Of a stretch of 64,000 nucleotides of DNA, positions 52,187 through 61,166 are shown piece after piece (position 1 is the stretch's first letter; each line of letters begins with the position of its first letter). The DNA is from Roseovarius amoyensis. Its GTDB lineage: Bacteria > Pseudomonadota > Alphaproteobacteria > Rhodobacterales > Rhodobacteraceae. The notes under the pieces are model-generated. The model did not search any database, was not told the DNA's origin, and saw only the letters and a program-made list of their open reading frames with translations. The DNA lies in assembly GCF_003260265.1 (NCBI RefSeq), contig NZ_QITQ01000010.1, positions 62,001 to 126,000 on the forward strand, in the 5' to 3' direction. The position numbers and the translations under genes are program-made.

Positions 52187-52467
52187 TGACGGTGAGTTTC
52201 GAGGCTCTCGACGCGGTGCCGGGGTTCAGCGTGCCGGTTCACCGCGCGCTGACCGAGCCGATCCTGCTCGGCGGCGCCCCGCGCTCAGTTGCCATCCTCA
52301 ATGGCACGCTCGCCGGTGCGGTCGGCCTCGGGCTTCAGCTCTGGCTGGTCGGGATCCTGATCTGGGCCGTCGGCCACATCGCTGCTGTCTGGGCGGCCAG
52401 GCGCGATCCGCTCTTCGTCGAGGTCGCGCGCCGCCATTTGCGCATTCCCGGTCATCTCTCGGTGTGA
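52186..52467 (+). CDS. trbD: TrbD (VirB3-like)
   Basis: A 93-residue inner-membrane protein with a short N-terminal PVHRALTEPILLGGAPRS and two hydrophobic segments (LAGAVGLGLQLWLVGILIWAVGHIAAVWAA). It anchors the TrbE ATPase in the pore base. It overlaps the trbC stop by one base and precedes trbE by six bases. Confidence 0.9.
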   Translation: MTVSFEALDAVPGFSVPVHRALTEPILLGGAPRSVAILNGTLAGAVGLGLQLWLVGILIWAVGHIAAVWAARRDPLFVEVARRHLRIPGHLSV

Positions 52468-52473
52468 ACTCCC

Positions 52474-54984
52474 ATGATGAATCTCGCAGAATACCGCCGC
52501 ACCGCCTCGCGCCTCGCCGACTACCTGCCCTGGGTGGCGCTGGTCGGGGAGGGCGTGGTCCTCAACAAGGACGGCTCGTTTCAGAGGACAGCGAAGTTTC
52601 GGGGTCCCGATCTCGACAGCGCCGTCGCGGCCGAACTGGTCGCGGTGGCAGGACGGCTGAACAACGCCTTCCGCCGCCTCGGGTCCGGGTGGGCGATCTT
52701 CGTGGAAGCACAGCGCTCCGAGGCTGCCACCTATCCGGTGAGCACCTTCCCCGATGCAGCATCGGCGCTGGTCGATGCCGAGCGCAAGGCCGACTTCGAA
52801 GAAGAGGGAAGCCACTTCGTCTCCGGCTATTTCCTGACCCTCCTCTGGCTTCCGCCCGCCGAGGATGCGGCACGCTCAGAATCCTGGCTCTACGAGGGCC
52901 GCGAGACCTCAGGTGTGAACCCCTGGGAACAGGTGCGCGGTTTCATCGACCGCACCGATCGCGTGCTGGCGCTGCTCGACGGCTTCATGCCGGACTGCCA
53001 TTGGCTCGATGACGCCGCTACGCTGACCTACCTGCATTCGACGATTTCGACCAACCGGCACCGTGTGCGCGTGCCCGAGGTGCCGGTCTATCTCGATGCA
53101 CTCTTGCCCGACCAGGCGCTGGCCGGCGGGCTGGAGCCGCGCCTGGGCAATCATCACCTTCGCGTCCTGACGATCACCGGCTTTCCTGGTGTCACGACGC
53201 CGGGCCTGCTCGACGAGTTGAACCGGCTGGCCTTTCCCTATCGCTGGTCGACCCGGGCCATCCTCATGGACAAGCTGGATGCAACCAAGCTGCTGACCCG
53301 GATACGCCGTCAGTGGTTTGCCAAACGCAAGAGCATCGCCGCGATCCTCAAGGAGGTGATGACTAACGAGCAATCCGCGCTGCTCGATACCGATGCTGCG
53401 AACAAGGCCGCTGATGCGGACATGGCCCTGCAGGAACTCGGCGCTGATGTGGCCGGCATGGCCTATGTCACGGCCACGATCACGGTCTGGGACGAGGACG
53501 TCCGCCGCGCTGACGAGAAGCTGCGGCTGGTCGAGAAGATCGTCCAGTCCCGCGATTTCACTGTCATGGTCGAGACGGTCAACGCCGTCGATGCCTGGCT
53601 CGGAAGTCTGCCCGGCCATGCCTATGCCAATGTCCGGCAGCCACCGATCAGCACATTGAATCTCGCCCATATGATCCCGCTCTCGGCGGTCTGGGCGGGC
53701 GAGGCGCGGGACGAACATTTCAACGACGCTCCGTTGCTCTACGCCAGGACCGAAGGCTCCACCCCGTTCCGGTTTTCTCTTCATGTCGGGGATGTCGGTC
53801 ACACCCTCGTCGTCGGCCCGACCGGCGCCGGCAAATCCGTGTTGCTGGCGCTGATGGCGCTTCAGTTCCGGCGGTACTCGCGCAGCCAGGTCTTCGCCTT
53901 CGACTTCGGCGGTTCTATCCGCGCCGCTTCGCTCGCGATGGGCGGCGACTGGCATGACCTCGGCGGAGAGCTGACCGACGCTGCCGAGTGCTCTGTCTCG
54001 CTACAACCGCTGGCCCGCATTCACGAGACCTCCGAGCGCGCCTGGGCGGCTGACTGGATCGTCGCCATCCTGACGCGCGAGAACATCCAGATCACCCCGG
54101 ATGTGAAGGAACATATCTGGACGGCACTGACCTCGCTGGCCTCGGCCCCTGTGGGCGAGCGGACCATGACCGGCCTCGCGGTCCTGCTGCAATCCAACGA
54201 TTTGAAGCAGGCGCTCCGCGCATACTGCGTGGGTGGACCCTATGGCCGGCTGCTCGATGCCGAGACCGAACAGCTGGGATCGGCGGATGTGCAGGCCTTC
54301 GAGATCGAGGGGCTGGTGGGAACCGGCGCGGCGCCCGCCGTCCTCTCTTACCTGTTCCACCGGATCGGCGATCGGCTCGACGGGCGACCCACGCTGCTCA
54401 TCATCGACGAGGGCTGGCTGGCGCTCGATGACGATGCCTTCGCCGAGCAGCTCCGCGAATGGCTGAAGACGCTGAGGAAGAAGAACGCCTCGGTGATCTT
54501 CGCGACGCAGAGCCTCAGCGACATCGATGGCAGTACCATCGCGCCGGCGATCATCGAAAGCTGCCCGACGCGGCTCCTGTTGCCGAACGAGCGGGCTATC
54601 GAGCCGCAGATCACGGCTATCTATCGCCGCTTCGGCCTCAATGACCGGCAGATCGAGATCCTCGCGCGGGCCACGCCCAAACGCGACTACTACTGTCAGT
54701 CGCGGCGCGGTAACCGGCTGTTCGAGCTGGGTCTCAGCGATGTCGGACTGGCCCTTTGCGCGGCATCGTCCAAATCGGATCATGCGCTGATTGCCGAGAT
54801 CTGCGCCGGGCACGGCCGAGACGGGTTCCTCGTCCCCTGGCTGAAGGCGCATGGCCTCGATTGGGCCGCCGAGCTTATCCCCGACCTCACCGATCTCGCC
54901 ATCGACGCAGAGGGGGCCTCTTCGACCACCGCTGTTGTTGAGGACGCCGACATCGACCTTGAAGAAGAGGAGATCACACCATGA
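52474..54984 (+). CDS. trbE: TrbE (VirB4-type ATPase)
   Basis: An 836-residue protein with CagE/TrbE N-terminal domain (LADYLPWVALVGEGVVLNKDGS), Walker A VGPTGAGKSVLLAL near 447 and Walker B LLIIDEGWLALDD near 640, then ATQSLSDIDGS. It is the largest motor of the pore and needed for pilus production. Adjacent ATGATG gives two possible starts three bases apart. Overlaps trbJ by four bases. Confidence 0.95.
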   Translation: MMNLAEYRRTASRLADYLPWVALVGEGVVLNKDGSFQRTAKFRGPDLDSAVAAELVAVAGRLNNAFRRLGSGWAIFVEAQRSEAATYPVSTFPDAASALVDAERKADFEEEGSHFVSGYFLTLLWLPPAEDAARSESWLYEGRETSGVNPWEQVRGFIDRTDRVLALLDGFMPDCHWLDDAATLTYLHSTISTNRHRVRVPEVPVYLDALLPDQALAGGLEPRLGNHHLRVLTITGFPGVTTPGLLDELNRLAFPYRWSTRAILMDKLDATKLLTRIRRQWFAKRKSIAAILKEVMTNEQSALLDTDAANKAADADMALQELGADVAGMAYVTATITVWDEDVRRADEKLRLVEKIVQSRDFTVMVETVNAVDAWLGSLPGHAYANVRQPPISTLNLAHMIPLSAVWAGEARDEHFNDAPLLYARTEGSTPFRFSLHVGDVGHTLVVGPTGAGKSVLLALMALQFRRYSRSQVFAFDFGGSIRAASLAMGGDWHDLGGELTDAAECSVSLQPLARIHETSERAWAADWIVAILTRENIQITPDVKEHIWTALTSLASAPVGERTMTGLAVLLQSNDLKQALRAYCVGGPYGRLLDAETEQLGSADVQAFEIEGLVGTGAAPAVLSYLFHRIGDRLDGRPTLLIIDEGWLALDDDAFAEQLREWLKTLRKKNASVIFATQSLSDIDGSTIAPAIIESCPTRLLLPNERAIEPQITAIYRRFGLNDRQIEILARATPKRDYYCQSRRGNRLFELGLSDVGLALCAASSKSDHALIAEICAGHGRDGFLVPWLKAHGLDWAAELIPDLTDLAIDAEGASSTTAVVEDADIDLEEEEITP

Positions 54985-55763
54985 CTCGCAAGATCACGTT
55001 TCGGTCCGCCGGCACGCCGCTGCTCGCCCTCGCGCTGGCGATGCCCATTGCCATGTCGCCCATCGCAGCGCCACCCGCCCATGCGCTCTTCGGCATCGGC
55101 GGCGGTCCGTTCATCGTCTACGACCCGACCAACCACGCCGAAAATCTCCTGACCGCGGCGCGCGCTCTGGAGCAGATCAACAACCAGGTCGCACAGCTCC
55201 AGAACGAAGCGCAGATGCTGATCAACCAGGCGCGCAATCTCGCCAACCTGCCGTATTCCGCGCTCCAGCAGATCCAGCAGGGCGTCAGCCGCACACAGCA
55301 ACTCCTGGCGCAGGCGCAGAACATCGCCTTCGACGTGCAGAGCATCGACCAGATGTTCCAGCAGGACTATGGCAACCTTTCCCTGACGGCGACCGACCAG
55401 CAACTGATCGCCGAGGCGCGGTCCCGTTGGGAGAACACCGTCGGTGGCCTGCAGGATGCCATGCGCGTGCAGGCAGGTGTCGTCGGCAATATCGATGCCA
55501 ACCGTGCCGAGATGTCCGCGCTTGTGGGGCAGAGCCAGAACGCGGTCGGTGCTCTGCAGGCCACTCAGGCCGGCAACCAGTTCCTCGCACTGCAATCGCA
55601 GCAGCTCTCGGACCTGATCGCGGTGATCTCGGCAAACGGCCGCGCCAATGCGCTGACCGAGGCCGAGCGCGCCACCGCTGCCGAACAGGGCCGCATCCAG
55701 CGCGAGCGCTTCCTGACGCCGGGCGCGGGCTACCAGCCCGGCAACGCGCAGATGTTCAACTGA
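54981..55763 (+). CDS. trbJ: TrbJ (VirB5-like minor pilin)
   Basis: A 260-residue exported protein: signal peptide (PLLALALAMPIAMSPIAAPPAHA), then the conserved GGGPFIVYDPTNHAENLLTAARALEQI and a long helical region rich in Gln/Asn (NQVAQLQNEAQMLINQARNL). It probably caps the pilus or contacts recipients. Starts inside the trbE stop. Confidence 0.92.
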   Translation: MTRKITFRSAGTPLLALALAMPIAMSPIAAPPAHALFGIGGGPFIVYDPTNHAENLLTAARALEQINNQVAQLQNEAQMLINQARNLANLPYSALQQIQQGVSRTQQLLAQAQNIAFDVQSIDQMFQQDYGNLSLTATDQQLIAEARSRWENTVGGLQDAMRVQAGVVGNIDANRAEMSALVGQSQNAVGALQATQAGNQFLALQSQQLSDLIAVISANGRANALTEAERATAAEQGRIQRERFLTPGAGYQPGNAQMFN

Positions 55764-55780
55764 GGCCGGGAGGGGAGACG

Positions 55781-56068
55781 ATGGACGGAAAGGTGTTGGC
55801 CCGGATCGCGGCCATCGTGTTCGTGGCGATCGCGATCACCGCCACAGTGATCGAGGTCACACAGGAGGAGGGGCCCGCGCCGGCCAGCACCGCGCCCGCG
55901 CTCCAGCCGCCAGCCGATCCTCTCCGCGCGACACTACGCAGGTGCCAGCAGTTCGGCGAGGCTGCCGCCAGCGATGCCGATTGCCTCGCCGCCTGGGCCG
56001 AGAGCCGAGACCGCTTCCTCGGCCGGACGCCTGCATCTGAAGTGCCGCAGCATTCGGGAGATCAGTGA
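55781..56068 (+). CDS. trbK-alt: TrbK-alt, putative entry-exclusion protein
   Basis: A 95-residue protein with one N-terminal membrane segment (VLARIAAIVFVAIAITATVIEV), a proline-rich linker and the family signature LRATLRRCQQFGEAAASDADCLAAWAESRDRFLG. TrbK-alt proteins occupy the place of the TrbK entry-exclusion lipoprotein in alphaproteobacterial operons; exclusion activity is assumed from position. ATG 55781 follows AGGGGAG. Confidence 0.87.
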   Translation: MDGKVLARIAAIVFVAIAITATVIEVTQEEGPAPASTAPALQPPADPLRATLRRCQQFGEAAASDADCLAAWAESRDRFLGRTPASEVPQHSGDQ

Positions 56069-56071
56069 GCC

Positions 56072-57424
56072 ATGGGCGGGACCGGCGTCATCGACAACTT
56101 TCTGGGCATCTTCACCAGCTATATCGACAGCGGGTTTGGGCTGCTCGGCGGCGAGGTCGCCTTCATCGCCACCACGCTGATCGTCATCGACGTGACGCTG
56201 GCGGCGCTGTTCTGGGCCTGGGGTGCCGATGACGACATCATCGCCCGACTGGTGAAGAAGACGCTCTTTGTCGGGGTCTTCGCCTATATCATCTCCAACT
56301 GGAACAACCTCGCCCGGATCGTCTTCGAGAGCTTCGCGGGCCTTGGTCTGATGGCCTCGGGCACCGGGTTTTCCGCCGCCGATCTTCTGCGCCCCGGCCG
56401 CGTCGCCCAGACCGGGCTCGAGGCCGGGCGACCGCTGCTCGAAAGCATCTCCGATCTGATGGGCTGGGTCGCGGTCTTCGAGAACCTCGTCCAGATCCTC
56501 TGCCTGTTCTTCGCCTGGGCGCTGGTGATCCTCGCCTTCTTCATCCTCGCGGTGCAGCTCTTCGTCACCCTGATCGAGTTCAAGCTCACGACCCTCGCAG
56601 GCTTCGTACTGATCCCCTTCGGCCTCTTCGGCAAGACCGCCTTCATGGCCGAGCGCGTGCTTGGCAACGTCATCTCGTCCGGTATCAAGGTTCTCGTCCT
56701 GGCCGTGATCATCGGCATCGGATCGACGCTCTTCGGCCAGTTCACCGCTGGCTTCGGCGGCGTGACGCCGACCATCGATGATGCCATGGCGATTGTGCTG
56801 GCCGCCCTGTCTCTGCTGGGTCTCGGTATATTCGGTCCCGGCATCGCCTCGGGTCTGGTGTCCGGCGGGCCCCAACTCAGCGCGGGGGCGGCCATAGGCA
56901 CCGGCCTTGCCGTTGGTGGCGCTGCGATCGGGGCGGGAGGGGCGACCATGCTCGCAGCGCGCGGGGCCGGGTCCGCGCTCTCCGGTGGTGCCGCCCTCGC
57001 TCGCGGCGGCGCCACCGCGGCGGGCGCTGCCTCGAGCGCATACACGCTCGGCTCGATGGGCGGAGGAGGTCTCGCCGGCGGGATGGCTGGTGTCGCGCGC
57101 GCCGGGGCCGCTGCCGCGGCATCACCGCTCAAGAAGGCGTCCTCTCGCGCGGCTGGCGGCATCCAGTCCAGCTACGCCGAGGGCGTCAAGGGCAGTGTTG
57201 CGGCGACCGGCGGAACCACCTCGATGGGCACGGTCGGCGGAGCGACACCCGAGCCTGGCAGTTCCGACCCGTCCTCCTCTGAAGGCCCGCCAGCCTGGGC
57301 AAAGCGCATGCGCCATAACCAGGCCGTGAGCCATGGCGTCCGAGCTGCCGCCCATGCCGTCCGGTCGGGCGACAGCCACGGCTCGGGCTCCTCCGTCAAT
57401 CTCTCCGAAAGGGACCGCTCATGA
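56072..57424 (+). CDS. trbL: TrbL (VirB6-like inner-membrane protein)
   Basis: A 450-residue polytopic protein. N-terminal GVIDNFLGIFTSYIDSGFGLLGGEVAFIATTLI is typical of TrbL. Five or more membrane segments lie before residue 290. The C-terminal 150 residues are Gly/Ala-rich and low complexity, as in many TrbL proteins. It forms part of the DNA path through the inner membrane. Four-base overlap with trbF. Confidence 0.93.
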   Translation: MGGTGVIDNFLGIFTSYIDSGFGLLGGEVAFIATTLIVIDVTLAALFWAWGADDDIIARLVKKTLFVGVFAYIISNWNNLARIVFESFAGLGLMASGTGFSAADLLRPGRVAQTGLEAGRPLLESISDLMGWVAVFENLVQILCLFFAWALVILAFFILAVQLFVTLIEFKLTTLAGFVLIPFGLFGKTAFMAERVLGNVISSGIKVLVLAVIIGIGSTLFGQFTAGFGGVTPTIDDAMAIVLAALSLLGLGIFGPGIASGLVSGGPQLSAGAAIGTGLAVGGAAIGAGGATMLAARGAGSALSGGAALARGGATAAGAASSAYTLGSMGGGGLAGGMAGVARAGAAAAASPLKKASSRAAGGIQSSYAEGVKGSVAATGGTTSMGTVGGATPEPGSSDPSSSEGPPAWAKRMRHNQAVSHGVRAAAHAVRSGDSHGSGSSVNLSERDRS

Positions 57425-58110
57425 ACCTCTTCAGGCGTTCTGCCACGCATTATGGCAAGACACCTCAGCCAGAGACGCCTTACCAGAGGGCTGCGCAGGT
57501 CTGGGACGAGCGTATCGGCACCGCCTGCGTCCAGGCTCGCAACTGGCGCTACATGGCCTTCGGCAGCCTGATCCTCGCGGCGGGATTTGCTGGTGCCCTG
57601 GTCTGGCAATCCGCACGCGGCACCGTCGTGCCCTGGGTCGTTCAGGTCGACGCACTCGGCGAGGCCCAGGCTGTCGCCCCGGCCTCGGCCGATTACGAGC
57701 CGACCGATCCGCAGATCGCCTTCCATTTGGGTCGTTTCATCGAACAGGTCCGGTCGATCCCCGCCGATCCGATTATCGTGCGGCAGAACTGGTTGCGCGC
57801 CTATGAGTTCACCACGGACCGTGGCGCGGCCGCGCTGAACGACTATGCCCGCGCCAACGACCCGTTTACCCTCGTCGGCCGTCAACAGATCGCCGTCGAG
57901 GTGTCCTCCGTGATCCGGGCCTCGCCGGGATCGTTCCGCGTCGCCTGGACCGAACGCCACTACGAAAACGGCCAGCTTTCCACGACCGAGCGCTGGACCG
58001 CGATCCTGACCGTCGTGATCCAGACCCCGCGCAGCGCCGAGCGCCTGCGCGCCAATCCGCTCGGAATCTATGTCAATGCGATCTCCTGGTCGCGGGAGAT
58101 GAGCCAATGA
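57421..58110 (+). CDS. trbF: TrbF (VirB8-like)
   Basis: A 229-residue protein: short cytoplasmic N-terminus (TPYQRAAQVWDERIG), one membrane segment (MAFGSLILAAGFAGALVWQS) and a periplasmic VirB8 domain (VVPWVVQVDALGEAQAV, VAWTERHYENGQL). It is an assembly factor of the pore. Overlaps trbL and trbG by four bases. Confidence 0.93.
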   Translation: MNLFRRSATHYGKTPQPETPYQRAAQVWDERIGTACVQARNWRYMAFGSLILAAGFAGALVWQSARGTVVPWVVQVDALGEAQAVAPASADYEPTDPQIAFHLGRFIEQVRSIPADPIIVRQNWLRAYEFTTDRGAAALNDYARANDPFTLVGRQQIAVEVSSVIRASPGSFRVAWTERHYENGQLSTTERWTAILTVVIQTPRSAERLRANPLGIYVNAISWSREMSQ

Positions 58111-59135
58111 CTAAACTGCATCTTCATGCAACCAGGTCTCCGGGCGTCAGGGCGCCGATGTTGGTGGCCCTGCTGCTATCCGCATCCGTGCTGGCGGGGT
58201 GCGCCAGTAACCCGGTGCCAGAATTCAGATACGACGAGTCCGTGCCGCCGCTGCCCACTCCGCCCGCCTCGGCTGCCGAGGAACGTCCTCGGCCCCTGCA
58301 CACGCCGCCGGTCTGGACAGTGGCGCATGGCGGAGCGGCGGCGGGCACACCGACCGGCCGTATCGAAAACGCCAATGCTGCCGCCCGGGTCGAGCCGCGC
58401 CGCGAGGGCTATTACAATGCGATCCAGATCTACCCCTGGTCGGAAGGAGCCCTCTATCAGGTCTATGCCGCGCCGGGTCAGATCACCAACATCGCACTCG
58501 AGCCGGGCGAACGTCTGACCGGCGCAGGCCCGATCGCCGCGGGAGATACCACGCGCTGGATCATCGGCGACACGGAGAGCGGGTCCGGGTCCTCCGCCCG
58601 CGTCCACATCCTCGTCAAACCGACGCGGGACGACATCTCGACCAATCTGGTGATCAGCACTGACAGGCGGGTGTACATGGTCGAGCTGCGTGCCCGAGAG
58701 GCGCTCTACATGCCCTCGGTCGCCTGGGCCTATCCGGCAGCGCCGCGTAGAGGGCGACAGGCTGTGGCGACCGCGCCGGCCATCCCGGCGCCCTCGGCCC
58801 GCAATCATCGTTACGGCCTGCAGATTCAGGGTGAGAGCCCGCCCTGGCGCCCGGTTTCTGTCTTCGACGATGGCCGTCGCGTCTATGTCGTCTTCCCGGC
58901 TGGCATCGCCCAGGGCGAGATGCCGCCGCTCTTCGTGCTCGGCGCGGACGGAGAGCCGCAGATCGTCAACAGCCGCATTCACCGGAACGTTCTGATCGTG
59001 GATCGCCTCTTCGGCGCCGCCGAGCTCCGGCTGGGCGCAGGAGACCGCCAGCAGGTGGTCCGGATCCTGCGCATGGAAGAGCGCGAGGCGGATGCAAGGA
59101 CGGAGGGGGATGCGCGAAGGGGAGGGGCGTCATGA
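58107..59135 (+). CDS. trbG: TrbG (VirB9-like)
   Basis: A 342-residue exported protein with a lipobox (LLLSASVLAGCAS) and a VirB9 domain: YNAIQIYPWSEGALYQVYAAPGQITNIALEPGE in the N-terminal half, and the C-terminal FVLGADGEPQIVNSRIHRNVLIVDRLFGAAELRLG. It belongs to the outer-membrane core with TrbI. A disordered proline-rich stretch follows the lipobox. Overlaps trbI by four bases. Confidence 0.94.
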   Translation: MTKLHLHATRSPGVRAPMLVALLLSASVLAGCASNPVPEFRYDESVPPLPTPPASAAEERPRPLHTPPVWTVAHGGAAAGTPTGRIENANAAARVEPRREGYYNAIQIYPWSEGALYQVYAAPGQITNIALEPGERLTGAGPIAAGDTTRWIIGDTESGSGSSARVHILVKPTRDDISTNLVISTDRRVYMVELRAREALYMPSVAWAYPAAPRRGRQAVATAPAIPAPSARNHRYGLQIQGESPPWRPVSVFDDGRRVYVVFPAGIAQGEMPPLFVLGADGEPQIVNSRIHRNVLIVDRLFGAAELRLGAGDRQQVVRILRMEEREADARTEGDARRGGAS

Positions 59136-60253
59136 CTGAAACTGATCCTGCAGCTCCGATGCGTCTGCGCCCCGATCCTCCGCGCGTGACCAGGCTGTCG
59201 CGCAAGGTTCTGGCCGGTGTCGGAGCTCTCGCCCTGTTCGGCATCGCCGGGGCGCTGATCTATGCGCTCCAGACCCGCGAGGCCGGGCCGGGAGGTGGAG
59301 AACTCTACTCCATCGACAACCGACCGGCTGCGGACGGCCTGGAAGGATTGCCGTCCGACTATACCGGGCCGGTTCTGGGACCTGCACTGCCCGGTGACCT
59401 CGGGCGGCCGATCCTCGATGCGCAGGAGCGCGGAGTGCCCGTGACCCCTCCGCCGATTGTGGGCCCGACCGTCGATCCGGAAGCGGAGCGCCGCAGGGCA
59501 GAGGAGGAAACCGCGCGTCTGAGCGGTGTCTTCTTTCAGACGGCGTCTGGCAGGGCGACGACGGCCGGGGTCGGCGTGAACCTTCCGGGCCTGGGCGGCA
59601 CCGAACAACCCGAGGGCAGCCGGCATACGGCTTTCCTCAACGGTCCGGTGGACCGGCAAACCGTCGCATCGGATCGCATTCAGCCACCAGCCTCGCCGTA
59701 CATCCTTCAGGCCGGAGCGGTGATCCCGGCCGCGCTGATCACCGGCATTCGCTCCGATCTCCCGGGGCAGATCACCGCACAGGTCACCGAGAACGTCTAT
59801 GACAGCCCGACCGGATCGCTGCTGTTGATCCCACAGGGAACCCGTATCATCGGCCAATACGATGACGGTGTGACGTTCGGCCAGCGACGCGTGCTGCTGG
59901 TCTGGAACCGCCTGATCCTTCCCGGAGGCCGGTCCATCGTTCTCGAACGTCTGCCGGGTGCGGATGCGAGCGGCTATGCCGGCCTCGAGGATGGCGTTGA
60001 CTACCACTGGTGGGATCTTATGCGCGCAGCGGGTCTGTCCACGCTGCTCGCGATCGGCGCGGACCTCGCCACCGATGACGAAGACCGCCTGGTCCAGGCG
60101 ATCCGCGATGGCGCTGTGGATACGATCAACCAGGCCGGTCAGCAGATCATCCAGCGTCAGCTGCAGGTCGCGCCAACGCTGACCATTCGTCCGGGTTTCC
60201 CGGTCAGGATCATCGTCACCCGCGATCTGGTATTCGAACCGGCAGGAGGTTGA
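59132..60253 (+). CDS. trbI: TrbI (VirB10-like)
   Basis: A 373-residue protein with a membrane segment (VLAGVGALALFGIAGALIYAL), a proline-rich middle and a C-terminal VirB10 domain: LQAGAVIPAALITGIRSDLPGQITAQVTENVYDSPTG, LLIPQGTRIIGQYD and the ending TIRPGFPVRIIVTRDLV. It spans both membranes in the core complex. DUF2274 follows after two bases. Confidence 0.94.
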   Translation: MTETDPAAPMRLRPDPPRVTRLSRKVLAGVGALALFGIAGALIYALQTREAGPGGGELYSIDNRPAADGLEGLPSDYTGPVLGPALPGDLGRPILDAQERGVPVTPPPIVGPTVDPEAERRRAEEETARLSGVFFQTASGRATTAGVGVNLPGLGGTEQPEGSRHTAFLNGPVDRQTVASDRIQPPASPYILQAGAVIPAALITGIRSDLPGQITAQVTENVYDSPTGSLLLIPQGTRIIGQYDDGVTFGQRRVLLVWNRLILPGGRSIVLERLPGADASGYAGLEDGVDYHWWDLMRAAGLSTLLAIGADLATDDEDRLVQAIRDGAVDTINQAGQQIIQRQLQVAPTLTIRPGFPVRIIVTRDLVFEPAGG

Positions 60254-60255
60254 TC

Positions 60256-60489
60256 ATGTCGAAACTGAAGCTGGGGCCGCTGCCCGATGACAAGCCGGTG
60301 AAGGTGACAGTGGAACTGCCGGCGTCCGTTCATCGCGATCTTGTCGCCTACGCCGAAATCCTCGCCCGCGATAGCGGCCAGGCCGCCGCCGACCCTGTCC
60401 GGCTCATCGTGCCGATGCTGGAGCGCTTCATGGCGACGGATCGCGGGTTTGCGAAGGCGAGGCGCGTGTCCCCCGGGAGCGAAGCGTGA
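60256..60489 (+). CDS. DUF2274 protein
   Basis: A 77-residue protein (MSKLKLGPLPDDKPVKVTVELPASVHRDLVAYAEILAR) which looks like a short ribbon-helix-helix. It is the usual last gene of alphaproteobacterial trb operons and may regulate it. ATG 60256 follows the strong Shine-Dalgarno CAGGAGGT. Two hairpins follow its stop. Confidence 0.88.
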   Translation: MSKLKLGPLPDDKPVKVTVELPASVHRDLVAYAEILARDSGQAAADPVRLIVPMLERFMATDRGFAKARRVSPGSEA

Positions 60490-60503
60490 AGGAAGCTCAC
60501 GCT

Positions 60504-60630
60504 GAGTGAATGTATTTTCACTCGCGCGATGGGCTGACCCGGCTGATATTGCCAGCAATCGAACTCAGCTCGCGCGAACTGAGCTGAGCTGAGCGGGGCT
60601 GCGGTGAATGCCGTGCCCCGCTTCCTTAAT
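60504..60630 (+). terminator. Two terminator-like hairpins ending the trb operon
   Basis: GAGTGAA (60504-60510) pairs with TTCACTC (60517-60523) around TGTATT. AGCGGGGC (60592-60599) pairs with GCCCCGCT (60615-60622), followed by TCCTTAAT. The second is the better terminator. A short repeated element based on gagctgag lies between them. Confidence 0.6.
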
Positions 60631-60647
60631 GGATGAAGGTGCGAGAC

Positions 60648-61151
60648 ATGAGCCAAGACCCCCCAGTTCAGATGTCCTTCGATGTCCCCAGGGATGCGCG
60701 TTATTTTGAGGACTACGTCCCCGGAAGTTGTTTCCAGTTTGGCGGAGTGGAGGTTCACGAAAACGAAATCATCGAATTTGCCACCCAGTTTGATCCGCAG
60801 CCAATCCACATGGATCGGGACGCCGCAGAGAACGGCCCATTTCGTGGGATCATTGCCAGTGGCTGGCACACGATTGGCGTGATGATGAGGCTCTTCGTGG
60901 AACACTACCTGACCACCGTTGCAAGTATGGCCTCTCCGGGCGTGGATGAAGTGCGGTGGTCTGTGCCCGTACGTCCGGGCGATCAGCTCCAGGTGAGGAT
61001 CACGATCACAGAAGCCCGACCGTCAAGAACTAAGGCGGACAGGGGGCTGGTGCATTCTTTTGTGGAGGCGGTGAACCAGCGCGACGAGGTGGTCGCCAGC
61101 TTCAAGGCGATGAACATCATCGGGAAGAGACCTTCCGCATCCAGGCAATAG
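60648..61151 (+). CDS. MaoC-family dehydratase-like protein
   Basis: A 167-residue single hotdog-fold protein: RYFEDYVPGSCFQFGGVEV, then IIEFATQFDPQPIHMDRDAAENGPFRGIIASGWHT with the hydratase Asp/His pair, and VDEVRWSVPVRPGDQLQVRITITEARPS. It probably hydrates or dehydrates an acyl thioester. ATG 60648 is preferred over 60633 because GAAGGT lies seven bases upstream. It follows the trb terminators, so it may be outside the element or be cargo. Confidence 0.87.
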   Translation: MSQDPPVQMSFDVPRDARYFEDYVPGSCFQFGGVEVHENEIIEFATQFDPQPIHMDRDAAENGPFRGIIASGWHTIGVMMRLFVEHYLTTVASMASPGVDEVRWSVPVRPGDQLQVRITITEARPSRTKADRGLVHSFVEAVNQRDEVVASFKAMNIIGKRPSASRQ

Positions 61152-61166
61152 ACGGGATTGCTCAGG

